A stretch of DNA of 64,000 nt from Streptomyces chrestomyceticus JCM 4735 (lineage in GTDB: Bacteria > Actinomycetota > Actinomycetes > Streptomycetales > Streptomycetaceae): contig NZ_BHZC01000001.1 of the NCBI RefSeq assembly GCF_003865135.1, positions 4,526,001 to 4,590,000 of the forward strand, given 5' to 3'. Every line of letters begins with the position of its first letter. Position 1 is the first letter of the stretch. Positions 25,737 through 34,005 of the stretch are shown piece after piece. The position numbers and the translations under genes are program-made. A model generated the notes under the pieces. It was not told the DNA's origin. It searched no databases and was given only the letters and a program-made list of their open reading frames with translations.

Positions 25737-26864
25737 TCACCTCGCCGGCCAGGTGATGCGCTGACCATCCGGCCCGACGGCGATGCCGAACCGCTCCAGG
25801 GGCGGTGATCCGTCGGCCCGCCAGCGCCGTACGTGCTCTTCCACGGCGTCCCACAACCGCGCCGGGCCACCCTGGCGTACCAGCGAACGGCCCCCGTCCT
25901 GACGGAGAGCCGCCCATGACCCGTCCGCGACATCCAGCAGGAGCTGTTCGGCACTACCGTCCGCGCACGTCAGGCCGATGTGCTGGGCACGGGGCACCGC
26001 AAGCTGGGCGACGAACCGCGCGGTCCAGTCGTCCAGCACCTCGGGCGCGGCCAGCCGGGCAGGTTCCTCGTCGGCGCTCCGCATGTCGGGCAGGCAGCCG
26101 AGCGGGGGCGGCTGATGGGGGCGGGCGAGCATGAAGGAGATCCGGCCCCCGAGGAAGCGGCCGCGCGCGACACCCTCGCCGACGGTGAGGCAGGCCAGCT
26201 CGGAGGCGTACAGCCAGCCGGACACGGTGGCCAGGATCCGGCCACCCGGGCGGGTCTGTTCGACCCATGCGCCGGGCACCTCCAGAACTCCGCAGGTGGC
26301 GATCGTCCGGTCGTACGGCGCTGAGGGCCCGTACCCGGCCAGACCGTCCCCGACGACGAGCTCGGGGGCATACCCGTACGCCCCGAGAGCGACCCGGGCC
26401 CGGGTCGCCACATCCGGATCCACCTCGACGGTGGTGACACGGCCGGCACCGAGCCGGTGGCACAGCAGCGCGGTGGAGTAGCCGGTGCCGGTGCCGACCT
26501 CCAGCACCCGGTGGCCGTCCGCGACCTGGAGTTCTTCGAGCATGCGCAGCACCAGGCCCGGCATGGTGCTGGAGGACGTGGGGGCCCGGCGGATCTCGCC
26601 CCGGACATCGGCCGGAACGACGGTGCCGGCCACCTGCGTGACCAGGGAATCGTCGCGATAGCAGCGCTCCAGCCAGGTGTCGTCACCCGGCAGCACGGGC
26701 CGCCACCAGGTCGCTCCGGAGCCGGGAACCCTCTCGAAGAATCCGCCACGCAGGAACTCGTGCCTCGGCACCGCTTCGGCCGCCGCCCGCCATCGGGCCG
26801 TAGGGAGATGCCCGGCCTCCGTGAGCCGACGGACCAGCTCCCCCCGCAGCTCGTCGTCCTTCAC
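25737..26864 (-). CDS. tgmC: TgmC: methyltransferase of ATP-grasp peptide maturation
   Basis: SAM methyltransferase of 375 aa of the PIMT-like type found with ATP-grasp RiPP ligases. After an N-terminal region (RHEFLRGGFFERVPGSGATW, SLVTQVAGTV) comes motif I VLEVGTGTGYSTALLCHRLG, then TTVEVDPDVATRAR and APYDRTIATCGVLEVPGAWV, and a C-terminal extension ending FGIAVGPDGQRITW. Its GTG start overlaps the tgmB stop (GTGA). In related graspetide systems such an enzyme methylates an Asp of the crosslinked peptide, which then closes to aspartimide; that activity is inferred here. It is homologous along its length to the orphan protein at 15956. Confidence 0.92.
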   Translation of the reverse strand: MKDDELRGELVRRLTEAGHLPTARWRAAAEAVPRHEFLRGGFFERVPGSGATWWRPVLPGDDTWLERCYRDDSLVTQVAGTVVPADVRGEIRRAPTSSSTMPGLVLRMLEELQVADGHRVLEVGTGTGYSTALLCHRLGAGRVTTVEVDPDVATRARVALGAYGYAPELVVGDGLAGYGPSAPYDRTIATCGVLEVPGAWVEQTRPGGRILATVSGWLYASELACLTVGEGVARGRFLGGRISFMLARPHQPPPLGCLPDMRSADEEPARLAAPEVLDDWTARFVAQLAVPRAQHIGLTCADGSAEQLLLDVADGSWAALRQDGGRSLVRQGGPARLWDAVEEHVRRWRADGSPPLERFGIAVGPDGQRITWPAR

Positions 26865-27814
26865 GCTACGGCTCTCCTCTCCAGCAGGTCAGCCATGGCC
26901 GCCACCATGGGCAGACCGGTCTCCGGCTCCAGCCACGCCCACTGCCCGGACGGGTTGCACTCCAGGAACCACCATCGCCCCCACCGGTCCACGGCGAAGT
27001 CGAATGCTCCGAAGTTCAGCCGGAAGTGATCGAGGTAGGCGGACAGAGATCGCCGGATGCCAGGTGCCGGACGTACGACGGTGTAGGTGAGCGTGTCGTA
27101 GTCGGTGCGCCAGTCCAGCAGGTCGGAGTCGATACGGACGCAGAAGGCGTGGGCACCGATGACGGTCACCCGGATGTCCGCCACCTTTTCGACCCGCTGC
27201 TGGAACAGGTGCGCCGTGCCTGCCACCGCGTCGTCGATCTCCTCCACGGCGACTTCGCCGACGGCCACCGTGCACGAGACACCGTCGACGCGGTACAGCG
27301 GCGCCGACAGGGGCTTGTAGATCACCGAACCGTGTTCCCCGATGAACGCTCGTGCGGCCTCGGGATCAGAGGTGATCAAGGTGGGTGGCAGCCGGAAGCC
27401 GCACGAAGCCGCGGCAGCCAGGCCGGAGGGCTTGAACTCCGCGTCGCCGATGCGGTGCGGATGATTGACGTACCGGCACCCCGGCAGGGATGCCAGCACG
27501 CCGCCCAGCCCGTACCGGGCCTGCATGACGGCGAACCGGGCGTCCTGCTCCGCCAGGTGCGGGAAGGAGAAGCCGGACGGCCGCCGGTAGTACAGCGACC
27601 GGACAGCCCGCAGGTCCGCGACGCGGGAGGGTGTCGTGAGCGTGCCGGCGATTCCGTCGGAACCGATGGTGGCCGCGAGGGACAAGGCGTGCGGGAAGTC
27701 CCCGGCGTCCAGGCGTACGACAGGCACACCACGACCGTGCAGCTCGCCGATCACCAGATCGGCCGTGGGGTCGTCCCTGCCGGTCACGACCAGGACGGAC
27801 CGGGTGTCGCTCAC
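26861..27814 (-). CDS. tgmB: TgmB: ATP-grasp ribosomal peptide maturase
   Basis: ATP-grasp ligase of 317 aa. It begins SDTRSVLVVTGRDDPTADLV, has the linker YYRRPSGFSFP typical of graspetide/microviridin-type ligases, HPHRIGDAEFKPSGL, the ATP-binding strand SVIYKPLSAPLY and the metal/ATP site FDFAVDRWGRWWFLECNPSG. The family joins side-chain carboxylates of Asp/Glu to Ser/Thr hydroxyls or Lys amines of a precursor peptide. The GTG start overlaps the tgmA stop and the stop overlaps the tgmC start, so stoichiometry is probably set by coupled translation. Confidence 0.93.
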   Translation of the reverse strand: MSDTRSVLVVTGRDDPTADLVIGELHGRGVPVVRLDAGDFPHALSLAATIGSDGIAGTLTTPSRVADLRAVRSLYYRRPSGFSFPHLAEQDARFAVMQARYGLGGVLASLPGCRYVNHPHRIGDAEFKPSGLAAAASCGFRLPPTLITSDPEAARAFIGEHGSVIYKPLSAPLYRVDGVSCTVAVGEVAVEEIDDAVAGTAHLFQQRVEKVADIRVTVIGAHAFCVRIDSDLLDWRTDYDTLTYTVVRPAPGIRRSLSAYLDHFRLNFGAFDFAVDRWGRWWFLECNPSGQWAWLEPETGLPMVAAMADLLERRAVA

Positions 27815-28122
27815 TGGTCGCTGTCGTTGCCGGTGTCCTGGTCCCCGCCGCCGTCCCCGCCCCCACCTGCCCCGTCCGACGGGTTGCCGGTGTTGGTGGG
27901 CGGGTTGGTTCCGGTGCTGGTGCCGTGCCCCGGCATCATCACCGGCTGCCCCTCGGCGTCGAAATAGCGCGCCGTCTGCGTCTCCGGATCCAGCTCGGTG
28001 CGTGCGTAGGCCGGCGCGAACGAGGGATAGGGCGCCATACGCCGCAGGCCCCACGGCGGCAGCGTCGGCACACCGGACGGCAGCGGGCATCCGGCGGGAA
28101 AGCGATCCGCGTGGCTGAACAT
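27811..28122 (-). CDS. tgmA: TgmA: ATP-grasp-modified RiPP precursor
   Basis: Precursor peptide of 103 aa. The leader contains PWGLRRMAPYPS (22-34) and LDPETQTARYFDAEGQPV (44-61), the conserved recognition blocks of this precursor family. The core has hydroxyl residues Thr68, Ser69, Thr70, Thr72, Thr76, Thr78, Ser82, then acidic residues Asp83, Asp90, Asp94, Asp96, Asp100, Asp102 separated by Gly runs, so a Thr-rich strand can be tied to an Asp-rich strand by esters. Asp-Gly pairs (83-84, 90-91) suit aspartimide formation. The ATG is preceded by GAGGAGG at 6 bp. No protease or exporter gene is adjacent on this strand. Confidence 0.92.
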   Translation of the reverse strand: MFSHADRFPAGCPLPSGVPTLPPWGLRRMAPYPSFAPAYARTELDPETQTARYFDAEGQPVMMPGHGTSTGTNPPTNTGNPSDGAGGGGDGGGDQDTGNDSDQ

Positions 28123-28484
28123 GGAGGGCCTCCTCGGAGGGCGGTTCGTGCCAGAGCGCTATCTGGCCGGGACGGCCGCCAGGGAGGGCGACCGTAGGTG
28201 ACGGCACGATGACCGACAGCACGATCAGAGTGACGGCCCTGAAGGGGGCGGAAGAAGAGCGCACAAGCGCGCAAGCAGGCATCCACCTCCCCTCACCGCT
28301 CCCACCCCTCACCCCAACCCCCGCCCCCACCTGCGCCTTTACACCCCCACCCCACCCCCTTGACCGTTGATCTTGCCAACCTTTGAGCTTCCTTTACCTC
28401 ACCTGCCGCAGAATCGTTTGCCTTCAGCAACCAAGTGGTTCTACGGTTGCTCAAGGCAACAAAAGAAGAAGTGCGGAGGTGCCC
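28123..28484. other. intergenic region between tgmA and the MarR gene
   Basis: About 360 bp between divergent genes. It holds the tgmA ribosome-binding site at its left edge and the inverted repeat at 28418-28459 at its right edge. The middle (28200-28370) is C-rich with no reading frame of interest. Confidence 0.5.
28418..28459. promoter_or_regulatory. inverted repeat upstream of MarR gene, probable operator
   Basis: TTGCCTTCAGCAACC (28418-28432) is repeated in inverted form as GGTTGCTCAAGGCAA (28445-28459), matching at 14 of 15 positions, with a 12-bp spacer. A smaller palindrome AACCA-AG-TGGTT begins at 28429. The element ends 15 bp before the ribosome-binding site of the MarR gene, so autoregulation of the MarR-exporter operon is likely. 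Confidence 0.7.
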
Positions 28485-28958
28485 ATGGCCGCTCAGAGTC
28501 AGTACGAGGAGCTGGCCCGGCAGCTCAGTGCCATCGGTGCCGTCAAGCGTGAGATGGGGCGGATTCTGCCGCCCGACTGTCCGCCCGCCTCGGCCGGCGT
28601 GCTCACCCTGCTCGACCGGTACGGCGAGATGCGGATGAGCAAGCTGGCGGAGCTGCTCGCGATCGACATGTCGGTCACGAGCCGGCACGTGGCCCACGTC
28701 GCCGAGCGCGGCTGGATCGAGCGTGAGCCCGACCCGCTGGACAAGCGGTCGCGGCTACTGCGCCTGACGCCGAGCGGCCGGTCGCTCCTCGCGGAGCTCT
28801 CCGAGCGCTACACAGCATCACTCGCCCGGTATCTGGACGACTGGTCCGACAGCGACGTCGGCCGGCTCAACGAACTGCTCGCCCGGCTCCGTACGAGCTT
28901 CGGCGACTGCCGGACCCGGGCGCATCACGAACCCACCACCCGCACACCCGCGGAATGA
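28485..28958 (+). CDS. MarR-family regulator of the downstream exporter
   Basis: MarR regulator of 157 aa with the winged helix MSKLAELLAIDMSVTSRHVAHVAERGWIERE and wing DKRSRLLRLTPSGRSLL. The ATG at 28485 has GGAGG six bases upstream; the frame is open to 28383 without a better start. It is followed directly by the DHA2 exporter gene, and a 14/15 inverted repeat lies over its promoter region. The layout is the standard one for a self-regulated drug-efflux operon. Confidence 0.92.
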   Translation: MAAQSQYEELARQLSAIGAVKREMGRILPPDCPPASAGVLTLLDRYGEMRMSKLAELLAIDMSVTSRHVAHVAERGWIEREPDPLDKRSRLLRLTPSGRSLLAELSERYTASLARYLDDWSDSDVGRLNELLARLRTSFGDCRTRAHHEPTTRTPAE

Positions 28959-28969
28959 AAAGGAACTAC

Positions 28970-31540
28970 ATGGCTACGACCACACCATCCGGTGTGCGGG
29001 GCGGCCACGCCAAGCACGGGGGCCACCCGGCTCCCGACGGGGCGCCCATGACGCACCGTCAGATCATGGAGGCGATATCCGGGCTGCTGCTCGGCATGTT
29101 CGTCGCCATCCTGTCCTCGACGATCGTCTCCAACGCGCTGCCCGAGATCATCCATGACCTCAAGGGCGGCCAGAGCGCCTACACCTGGGTCGTCACGGCG
29201 TCGCTGCTGGCGATGACCGCGACCACCCCGCTGTGGGGCAAGCTGTCCGACCTGTTCAGCAAGAAGCTGCTGGTCCAGATCGCGCTGGTGATCTACGTGG
29301 CGGGCTCGGTGGTGGCCGGCCTGTCGCAGAACTCCGGCATGCTGATCGCCTGCCGGGTCGTCCAGGGCATCGGTGTGGGCGGTCTGTCCGCGCTGGCCCA
29401 GATCGTCATGGCCGCGATGATCTCCCCGCGGGAGCGCGGCCGTTACAGCGGCTACATCGGCGCCACCTTCGCGGTCGCCACCGTCGGCGGCCCGCTGCTG
29501 GGCGGCGTCATCACCGACACGAGCTGGATGGGCTGGCGCTGGTGCTTCTACGTCGGCGTGCCGTTCGCGGTGATCGCCCTGATCGTCCTCCAGAAGACCC
29601 TGAAGCTCCCCGTGGTCAAGCGGGACGTGAAGGTCGACTGGGCGGGCGCCTTCTTCATCAGCGCGGCGGTCTCGCTGCTGCTGGTGTGGGTGACCCTGGC
29701 GGGCGACAAGTACGACTGGATCTCCGGCCAGACCTTCGCCATGGTCGGCGGCGCGATCGTGCTCGGCGCGATCTTCGTGTTCGTCGAGTCCAAGGCGAGC
29801 GAGCCGATCATCCCGCTGCGGCTGTTCCGCAACAAGACGATCACCCTCGCCTCGCTGGCCTCGTTGTTCGTCGGTATCGCGATGTTCTCCGGCACCGTCT
29901 TCTTCAGCCAGTACTTCCAGTTGGCGCGCGGTGAGTCGCCGACCATGTCCGGGATCATGACGATCCCGATGATCGGTGGTCTGTTCATCTCCTCGACCGT
30001 CTCCGGTCAGATCATCACCAAGACCGGCAAGTGGAAGGCGTGGCTGGTCTCCGGCGGCGTGCTGGTGACCGCGGGCCTCGGCCTGCTGGGCACCATCCGG
30101 TACGACACCGAGTACTGGCACATCGCGATCTTCATGGCGCTGATGGGCCTCGGCATCGGCATGATGATGCAGAACCTGGTGCTCTGCACGCAGAACCAGG
30201 TCGCCCCGAAGGACCTCGGCTCCGCCTCCTCCGTCGTGACCTTCTTCCGCTCCCTCGGCGGTGCGGTCGGCGTCTCGGCGCTCGGTGCGGTGCTCGCCAA
30301 CCGCGTCACGCATTACGTGAAGGACGGCGTGCAGGAGCTCGGCCCGCAGGCCGCGGCGAAGTTCGCGCAGGGCGGCGCCGGCGGCGGTGGCGGCATCCCG
30401 GACCTGGACGCCCTCCCGGCCCCGTTCCGGACGATCATGGAGAGCGCCTACGGGCACGGCGTCGCCGACGTCTTCCTGTACGCCGCTCCGTGCGCGCTGC
30501 TCGCCTTCCTGCTGACGCTGTTCATCAAGGAGGTCGCGCTGAAGACCCAGGGCGGTCTGGCGCAGTCCGACGAGCCGGCGGCGGCCCCCACCCCCGCGGC
30601 TGCCGGTGCGGCCGCTGTCGCCCCGCAGCCGGAGCCCGCCCTCGTGGGCGCCGGTGCCCCGGTGGGCCAGGACGACGGCCAGGCGCCCTCCTGGGCGCAG
30701 CAGCCGTCCGCGTCGGCCACCACCCAGCCGCTGGCGGCGTACGCCTCGGCGGGCGGCGGTGACGAGGTCCCGGCCGGCCCGGCGATCCACGGCTCGGTCC
30801 GCAACGCGGAGGGCCACCCGGTCGCGAACTCCGCGGTCACGCTGATCTCGCTCAGCGGCAGCCAGCTCGGCCGCTCGGTGGTGCAGGCCAACGGCTCGTA
30901 CGTGCTGAACGCCCCCGGCGCCGGTTCGTACGTGCTGATCGCGGCCGCCGACGGCCACCAGCCGCAGGCGTCCACGGTCGTCGTCGGCGAGCAGGCCCTG
31001 GCCTACGACATCCTGCTCAGCGGCACCAGCGGCCTCGGCGGCCAGGTCCGCAGCGCGGTCACCGGCGAGCCGGTGACGGACGCGATGGTCGTGGTCACCG
31101 ATGTGCGCGGCGAGGTGCTGGCCACCGGCAAGACCGGTGAGGAGGGCTACTTCTCCTTCGACGAGCTGGCCCCCGGCACGTACACCATCGCCGTCAACGC
31201 GGCCGACTTCCGGCCGACCGCACTGCCGGTCGAGGTCGGCGGGCAGGGCACCACCCGGATGGAGATCGAGCTGCTGTCCGGCGCCCGGGTGCAGGGCGTC
31301 GTACGGGCCGGAGCCGACCGGCGTCCGCTGCCGGACGCGCGGGTCACGCTCGTGGACGCGGCGGGCAACGTCGTGGCCACCTCCACCACCGGTGAGGACG
31401 GCGCGTACGCCTTCACCGACCTGGACGCGGGCGACTACACGGTCATCGCGAGCGGCTACCCGCCGGTCGCCAACGGCCTGACGGTCGACGCGCGCGGGGT
31501 CGACGGCTACGACGTCGAGCTCGCCCACCCCGGCGAGTGA
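28970..31540 (+). CDS. DHA2 exporter fused to three carboxypeptidase-regulatory-like domains
   Basis: Major-facilitator protein of 856 aa. Residues about 25-525 are a 14-helix DHA2 (EmrB/QacA) drug-proton antiporter (LGMFVAILSSTIVSNALPEI, WVVTASLLAMTATTPLWGKL, then GVGGLSALAQIV). An Ala/Pro/Gln linker (530-600) leads to three tandem beta-sandwich repeats of the carboxypeptidase-regulatory type at about 603-685, 689-768 and 772-853 (GSVRNAEGHPV, GQVRSAVTGEPV, GVVRAGADRRPL). ATG 28970 has AAGGA upstream; ATG 28955 overlaps the MarR stop. The fused C-terminus is unusual for the family and matches the N-terminal domain of the neighbouring YceI protein. Confidence 0.92.
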   Translation: MATTTPSGVRGGHAKHGGHPAPDGAPMTHRQIMEAISGLLLGMFVAILSSTIVSNALPEIIHDLKGGQSAYTWVVTASLLAMTATTPLWGKLSDLFSKKLLVQIALVIYVAGSVVAGLSQNSGMLIACRVVQGIGVGGLSALAQIVMAAMISPRERGRYSGYIGATFAVATVGGPLLGGVITDTSWMGWRWCFYVGVPFAVIALIVLQKTLKLPVVKRDVKVDWAGAFFISAAVSLLLVWVTLAGDKYDWISGQTFAMVGGAIVLGAIFVFVESKASEPIIPLRLFRNKTITLASLASLFVGIAMFSGTVFFSQYFQLARGESPTMSGIMTIPMIGGLFISSTVSGQIITKTGKWKAWLVSGGVLVTAGLGLLGTIRYDTEYWHIAIFMALMGLGIGMMMQNLVLCTQNQVAPKDLGSASSVVTFFRSLGGAVGVSALGAVLANRVTHYVKDGVQELGPQAAAKFAQGGAGGGGGIPDLDALPAPFRTIMESAYGHGVADVFLYAAPCALLAFLLTLFIKEVALKTQGGLAQSDEPAAAPTPAAAGAAAVAPQPEPALVGAGAPVGQDDGQAPSWAQQPSASATTQPLAAYASAGGGDEVPAGPAIHGSVRNAEGHPVANSAVTLISLSGSQLGRSVVQANGSYVLNAPGAGSYVLIAAADGHQPQASTVVVGEQALAYDILLSGTSGLGGQVRSAVTGEPVTDAMVVVTDVRGEVLATGKTGEEGYFSFDELAPGTYTIAVNAADFRPTALPVEVGGQGTTRMEIELLSGARVQGVVRAGADRRPLPDARVTLVDAAGNVVATSTTGEDGAYAFTDLDAGDYTVIASGYPPVANGLTVDARGVDGYDVELAHPGE

Positions 31541-31547
31541 TCCCGGG

Positions 31548-31582
31548 CCCGGGGGCCTGCCGTACGGCGGCGGGCCCCCGGG
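31548..31582 (+). terminator. hairpin after exporter gene
   Basis: CCCGGGGGCC (31548-31557) pairs exactly with GGCCCCCGGG (31573-31582), with a further short stem in the loop. It lies 7 bp after the exporter stop and may reduce readthrough into the YceI gene. Confidence 0.65.
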
Positions 31583-31751
31583 AGCCCCGGCTCGTCCCGG
31601 GGCGCACGAACCCCGGTCCGCCCGCCTTTTGAGCGGAGAGGCGGCACGGACCGGACCCCAGGGCTCCGGCGGCGGTACGCGCACAGGCAGGGGACGGCCT
31701 GCGTGCCGCCGCCCGGAGCCCGACATGCGAGAGGCAAGAACGGGAGTGGGA

Positions 31752-32609
31752 ATGACTTCGACGGGCGCGGCAGCGGGAGCGGCCAACGGCGCGGGCGTAC
31801 GCGCACAGGTCCGTACACGGGACGGCTGGGCGGTGCAGCACGCGGTGCTGACCGTCACCGACATGACCGGCACCCAGGTGCTGCGCGCGGCGGCCGACGA
31901 GAACGGCGCCGTACGGGACGCGCAGCCGCTGGCCCCCGGCCCGTACACCGTGATCGTGACGGCCGTCGGCTACGCGCCGGTCGCCTCCAGCGCGATCGTC
32001 ACGGCCAGTGGCCGGATGGACGTCGGCAACGTGACGCTGGCGCGGCAGGGCGGCGCCGAACTGCCGCCGCCCGGCGCCTGGACCATCGACCCGATGCACT
32101 CGACGGTCGCGGCGACCGCCCAGCACCTGGGCATCACCAGCGTGCACGGCCGGTTCCTGGACTTCGCGGGCCGCATCGAGATCGCCGAGGACCTGGACAA
32201 GTCGTCCGTCCAGGCGGTCATCAAGACGGCCTCGATCGACACCGGCAACGGGATGCGCGACGGGCACCTGCGGACCGGGGACTTCCTCGACGTCGAGCAG
32301 TACCCGGAGATGACCTACGTCAGCACCGGCCTGGAGCCGGCCGGCCCGGACCGCTGGACCGTGCACGGCGACCTGTCGCTGCGCGGCGTGGTCCGCCCGG
32401 TGGACCTCGACCTGAGCTACCTCGGCACCGGCCCCGACCCGTGGGGCGGCGTGCGGGCGGCCTTCAACGCCACCGCCGAGCTGCGCCGCGAGGACTTCAA
32501 GATGAACTACAACCAGGTCGTCGCCGCCGGTATCGCGGCGATCGGCACGACCCTCCGGGTCGAGCTGGACATCCAGGCCGTACAGGGCGAGACCCTGCCC
32601 ACGGTCTGA
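31752..32609 (+). CDS. YceI protein with N-terminal carboxypeptidase-regulatory domain
   Basis: Protein of 285 aa. Residues about 15-95 are a beta-sandwich repeat like those on the upstream exporter (VRAQVRTRDGWAVQHAVLTV, ...PGPYTVIVTAVGY). Residues 105-283 are a YceI lipocalin-like domain (WTIDPMHSTVAATAQHLGI, HGRFLDFAGRIEI, LDVEQYPEMTYVST), a family that binds polyisoprenoid-type lipids. No signal peptide is present. ATG 31752 has GGGAG upstream; the frame is open to 31629. Shared domain type and position suggest that exporter and YceI protein handle one lipophilic substrate. Confidence 0.88.
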   Translation: MTSTGAAAGAANGAGVRAQVRTRDGWAVQHAVLTVTDMTGTQVLRAAADENGAVRDAQPLAPGPYTVIVTAVGYAPVASSAIVTASGRMDVGNVTLARQGGAELPPPGAWTIDPMHSTVAATAQHLGITSVHGRFLDFAGRIEIAEDLDKSSVQAVIKTASIDTGNGMRDGHLRTGDFLDVEQYPEMTYVSTGLEPAGPDRWTVHGDLSLRGVVRPVDLDLSYLGTGPDPWGGVRAAFNATAELRREDFKMNYNQVVAAGIAAIGTTLRVELDIQAVQGETLPTV

Positions 32610-32648
32610 CGGCCTGCGGCCCCTCCCCCCGACCGGGGCCGCACGCGA

Positions 32649-32687
32649 CGGTGCCCCGCCCTTTGCACTGCAAGGGGCGGGGCACCG
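32649..32687. terminator. bidirectional terminator
   Basis: An 18-bp stem (left arm starts CGGTGCCCCGCCC) with one G-T wobble and a 3-base loop lies between the convergent YceI and chaplin genes. Confidence 0.85.
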
Positions 32688-32705
32688 TCGTGCCGGGGGC
32701 TTCAG

Positions 32706-32942
32706 TCAGTCGGTCTTGCACTTGTTGCCCGTGGCGGGGTTGAGCAGCCCGATGACGTCGATGGTGTTGCCGCACAGGTTCAGGCCGAGGTCGATCGGAA
32801 CCTGGATGGCGTTGCCCGACAGGATGCCGGGCGAGTTGGCGACCTTGGCCCCCGCACCTGCGTCGGCGACGGCGGTACCGACGCTGCCGAGAACGGCTGC
32901 GACGGCCAGGACACCCGCGCTGATGGTGGTACGAACGCGCAT
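32706..32942 (-). CDS. short chaplin
   Basis: Secreted amyloid-forming surface protein of 78 aa that helps aerial hyphae become hydrophobic. A signal peptide (TTISAGVLAVAAVLGSVGTAVADA) precedes a single chaplin domain: SPGILSGNAIQVPIDLG, LNLCGNTIDVIGLLNPATGN and a final cysteine in NKCKTD. The two cysteines form the usual disulfide. It lacks a sortase signal, so it belongs to the short class. It stands alone and is bounded by the 32649 terminator. Confidence 0.93.
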   Translation of the reverse strand: MRVRTTISAGVLAVAAVLGSVGTAVADAGAGAKVANSPGILSGNAIQVPIDLGLNLCGNTIDVIGLLNPATGNKCKTD

Positions 32943-33110
32943 GTGGAGCTCCTTACGCTGCGCTGAGAAATGATCAGATAAGAGGTAGACACGGCGCGAC
33001 GGTCAAAAACCGGCGCGCCCGTCGATGCCCACGTTCGGCGGGCGCTCTTCATCCGTTCGGATGCGCGGGGAGCACGGGCGGGGGCGGGCGGTGGTAGGGG
33101 CGTTGGCGTC

Positions 33111-33962
33111 CTAGTCCGTACCGCCGCCGTTGCCGTCGCCGTTGCTGTCGCCGTTGCCGCTGCCGTTGCCGTCGCCGTCGGCGCGCTCCGCCGCCGCCCG
33201 CTGCCGTTCCCGCATCGCCTCGATGCCCGCGATCTGGAGCTCCAGGGCGAAGGCGAAGTCGTCGTCCAGCATCTGCTCGGCGGACATGCCCTCGCGGGCG
33301 TACCGGCCGTCACCGGACAGTTCCATGGTCTCCGCGAATCTCGGGTGACCCTGCACCGCCTCCACGACCCGGTGGAAATACTCGTCCAGGGTGGTGCCCT
33401 CGGCCCGGCAGCGGGCCCGGTGCTGGCCCTGGATGCTGCAGAAGCCGTAGACGAACTGGTAGACCGCCGCCAGCGCGCCCGACGTCGACTCCTTCGACAG
33501 GCCGCTGCGCGCCATCACCCGCAGCGTCGCGTTGGAGAACGCCATCGAGCGCGGCCCGAAGTTGAGGTACTCCCCCAGGAGCTTCGGCAGCCACGTGTGG
33601 GCGAGGAGCAGCTTGCGGTACTCGAAGGCGAGGTGGCGGAGCTGGTCGCGCCAGTCGGCCTGTTCGCCGGACTCGTCGGGCAGGTCCAGTTCGCCGGCCA
33701 CCGCGTCCATGGCCAGTTCCAGCAGGTCGTCCTTGGTGTCGACGTACCAGTAGACGGACATGGCCGTGACGCCCAGTTCGGCGGCGAGACGGCGCATGGA
33801 GAACTTCGCCAGTCCCTCGGCGTCCAGCAGCCGGACCGTGGCCGCGACGATCTTGTCGAGGTCCAGTCCGGCCGGCTGGTCCGCCTTCCGTTTCACCGGG
33901 GGGCGCTCGGTCAGCCACACGCTCGTCGGCTGCTTCTTGGCGCGGCTCGAAGTCACTGCCAT
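33111..33962 (-). CDS. TetR-family regulator (tetracycline-repressor-like C-terminus)
   Basis: Regulator of 283 aa. The HTH is KIVAATVRLLDAEGLAKFSMRRLAAELGVTAMSVYWYVDTKDDLLEL at residues about 37-83. The C-terminal domain (WRDQLRHLAFEYRKLLLAHTW, TLDEYFHRVVEAVQGHPRF) is of the TetR_C type that binds drugs. It ends in a Gly/Asn/Asp low-complexity tail encoded by a degenerate repeat (about 33118-33180). It lies 43 bp downstream of a DHA2 exporter gene and probably represses that operon through the inverted repeat at 35648-35704. Confidence 0.9.
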   Translation of the reverse strand: MAVTSSRAKKQPTSVWLTERPPVKRKADQPAGLDLDKIVAATVRLLDAEGLAKFSMRRLAAELGVTAMSVYWYVDTKDDLLELAMDAVAGELDLPDESGEQADWRDQLRHLAFEYRKLLLAHTWLPKLLGEYLNFGPRSMAFSNATLRVMARSGLSKESTSGALAAVYQFVYGFCSIQGQHRARCRAEGTTLDEYFHRVVEAVQGHPRFAETMELSGDGRYAREGMSAEQMLDDDFAFALELQIAGIEAMRERQRAAAERADGDGNGSGNGDSNGDGNGGGTD

Positions 33963-34005
33963 CTCGCGCCCTCCCTCTCGTTCACGCAGTGGTACGGAGT
34001 CGATG

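Noticed and set aside
28925..31948. 1007-aa open frame on the minus strand
   Set aside because: It is antisense to the DHA2 exporter and has no domain resemblance.
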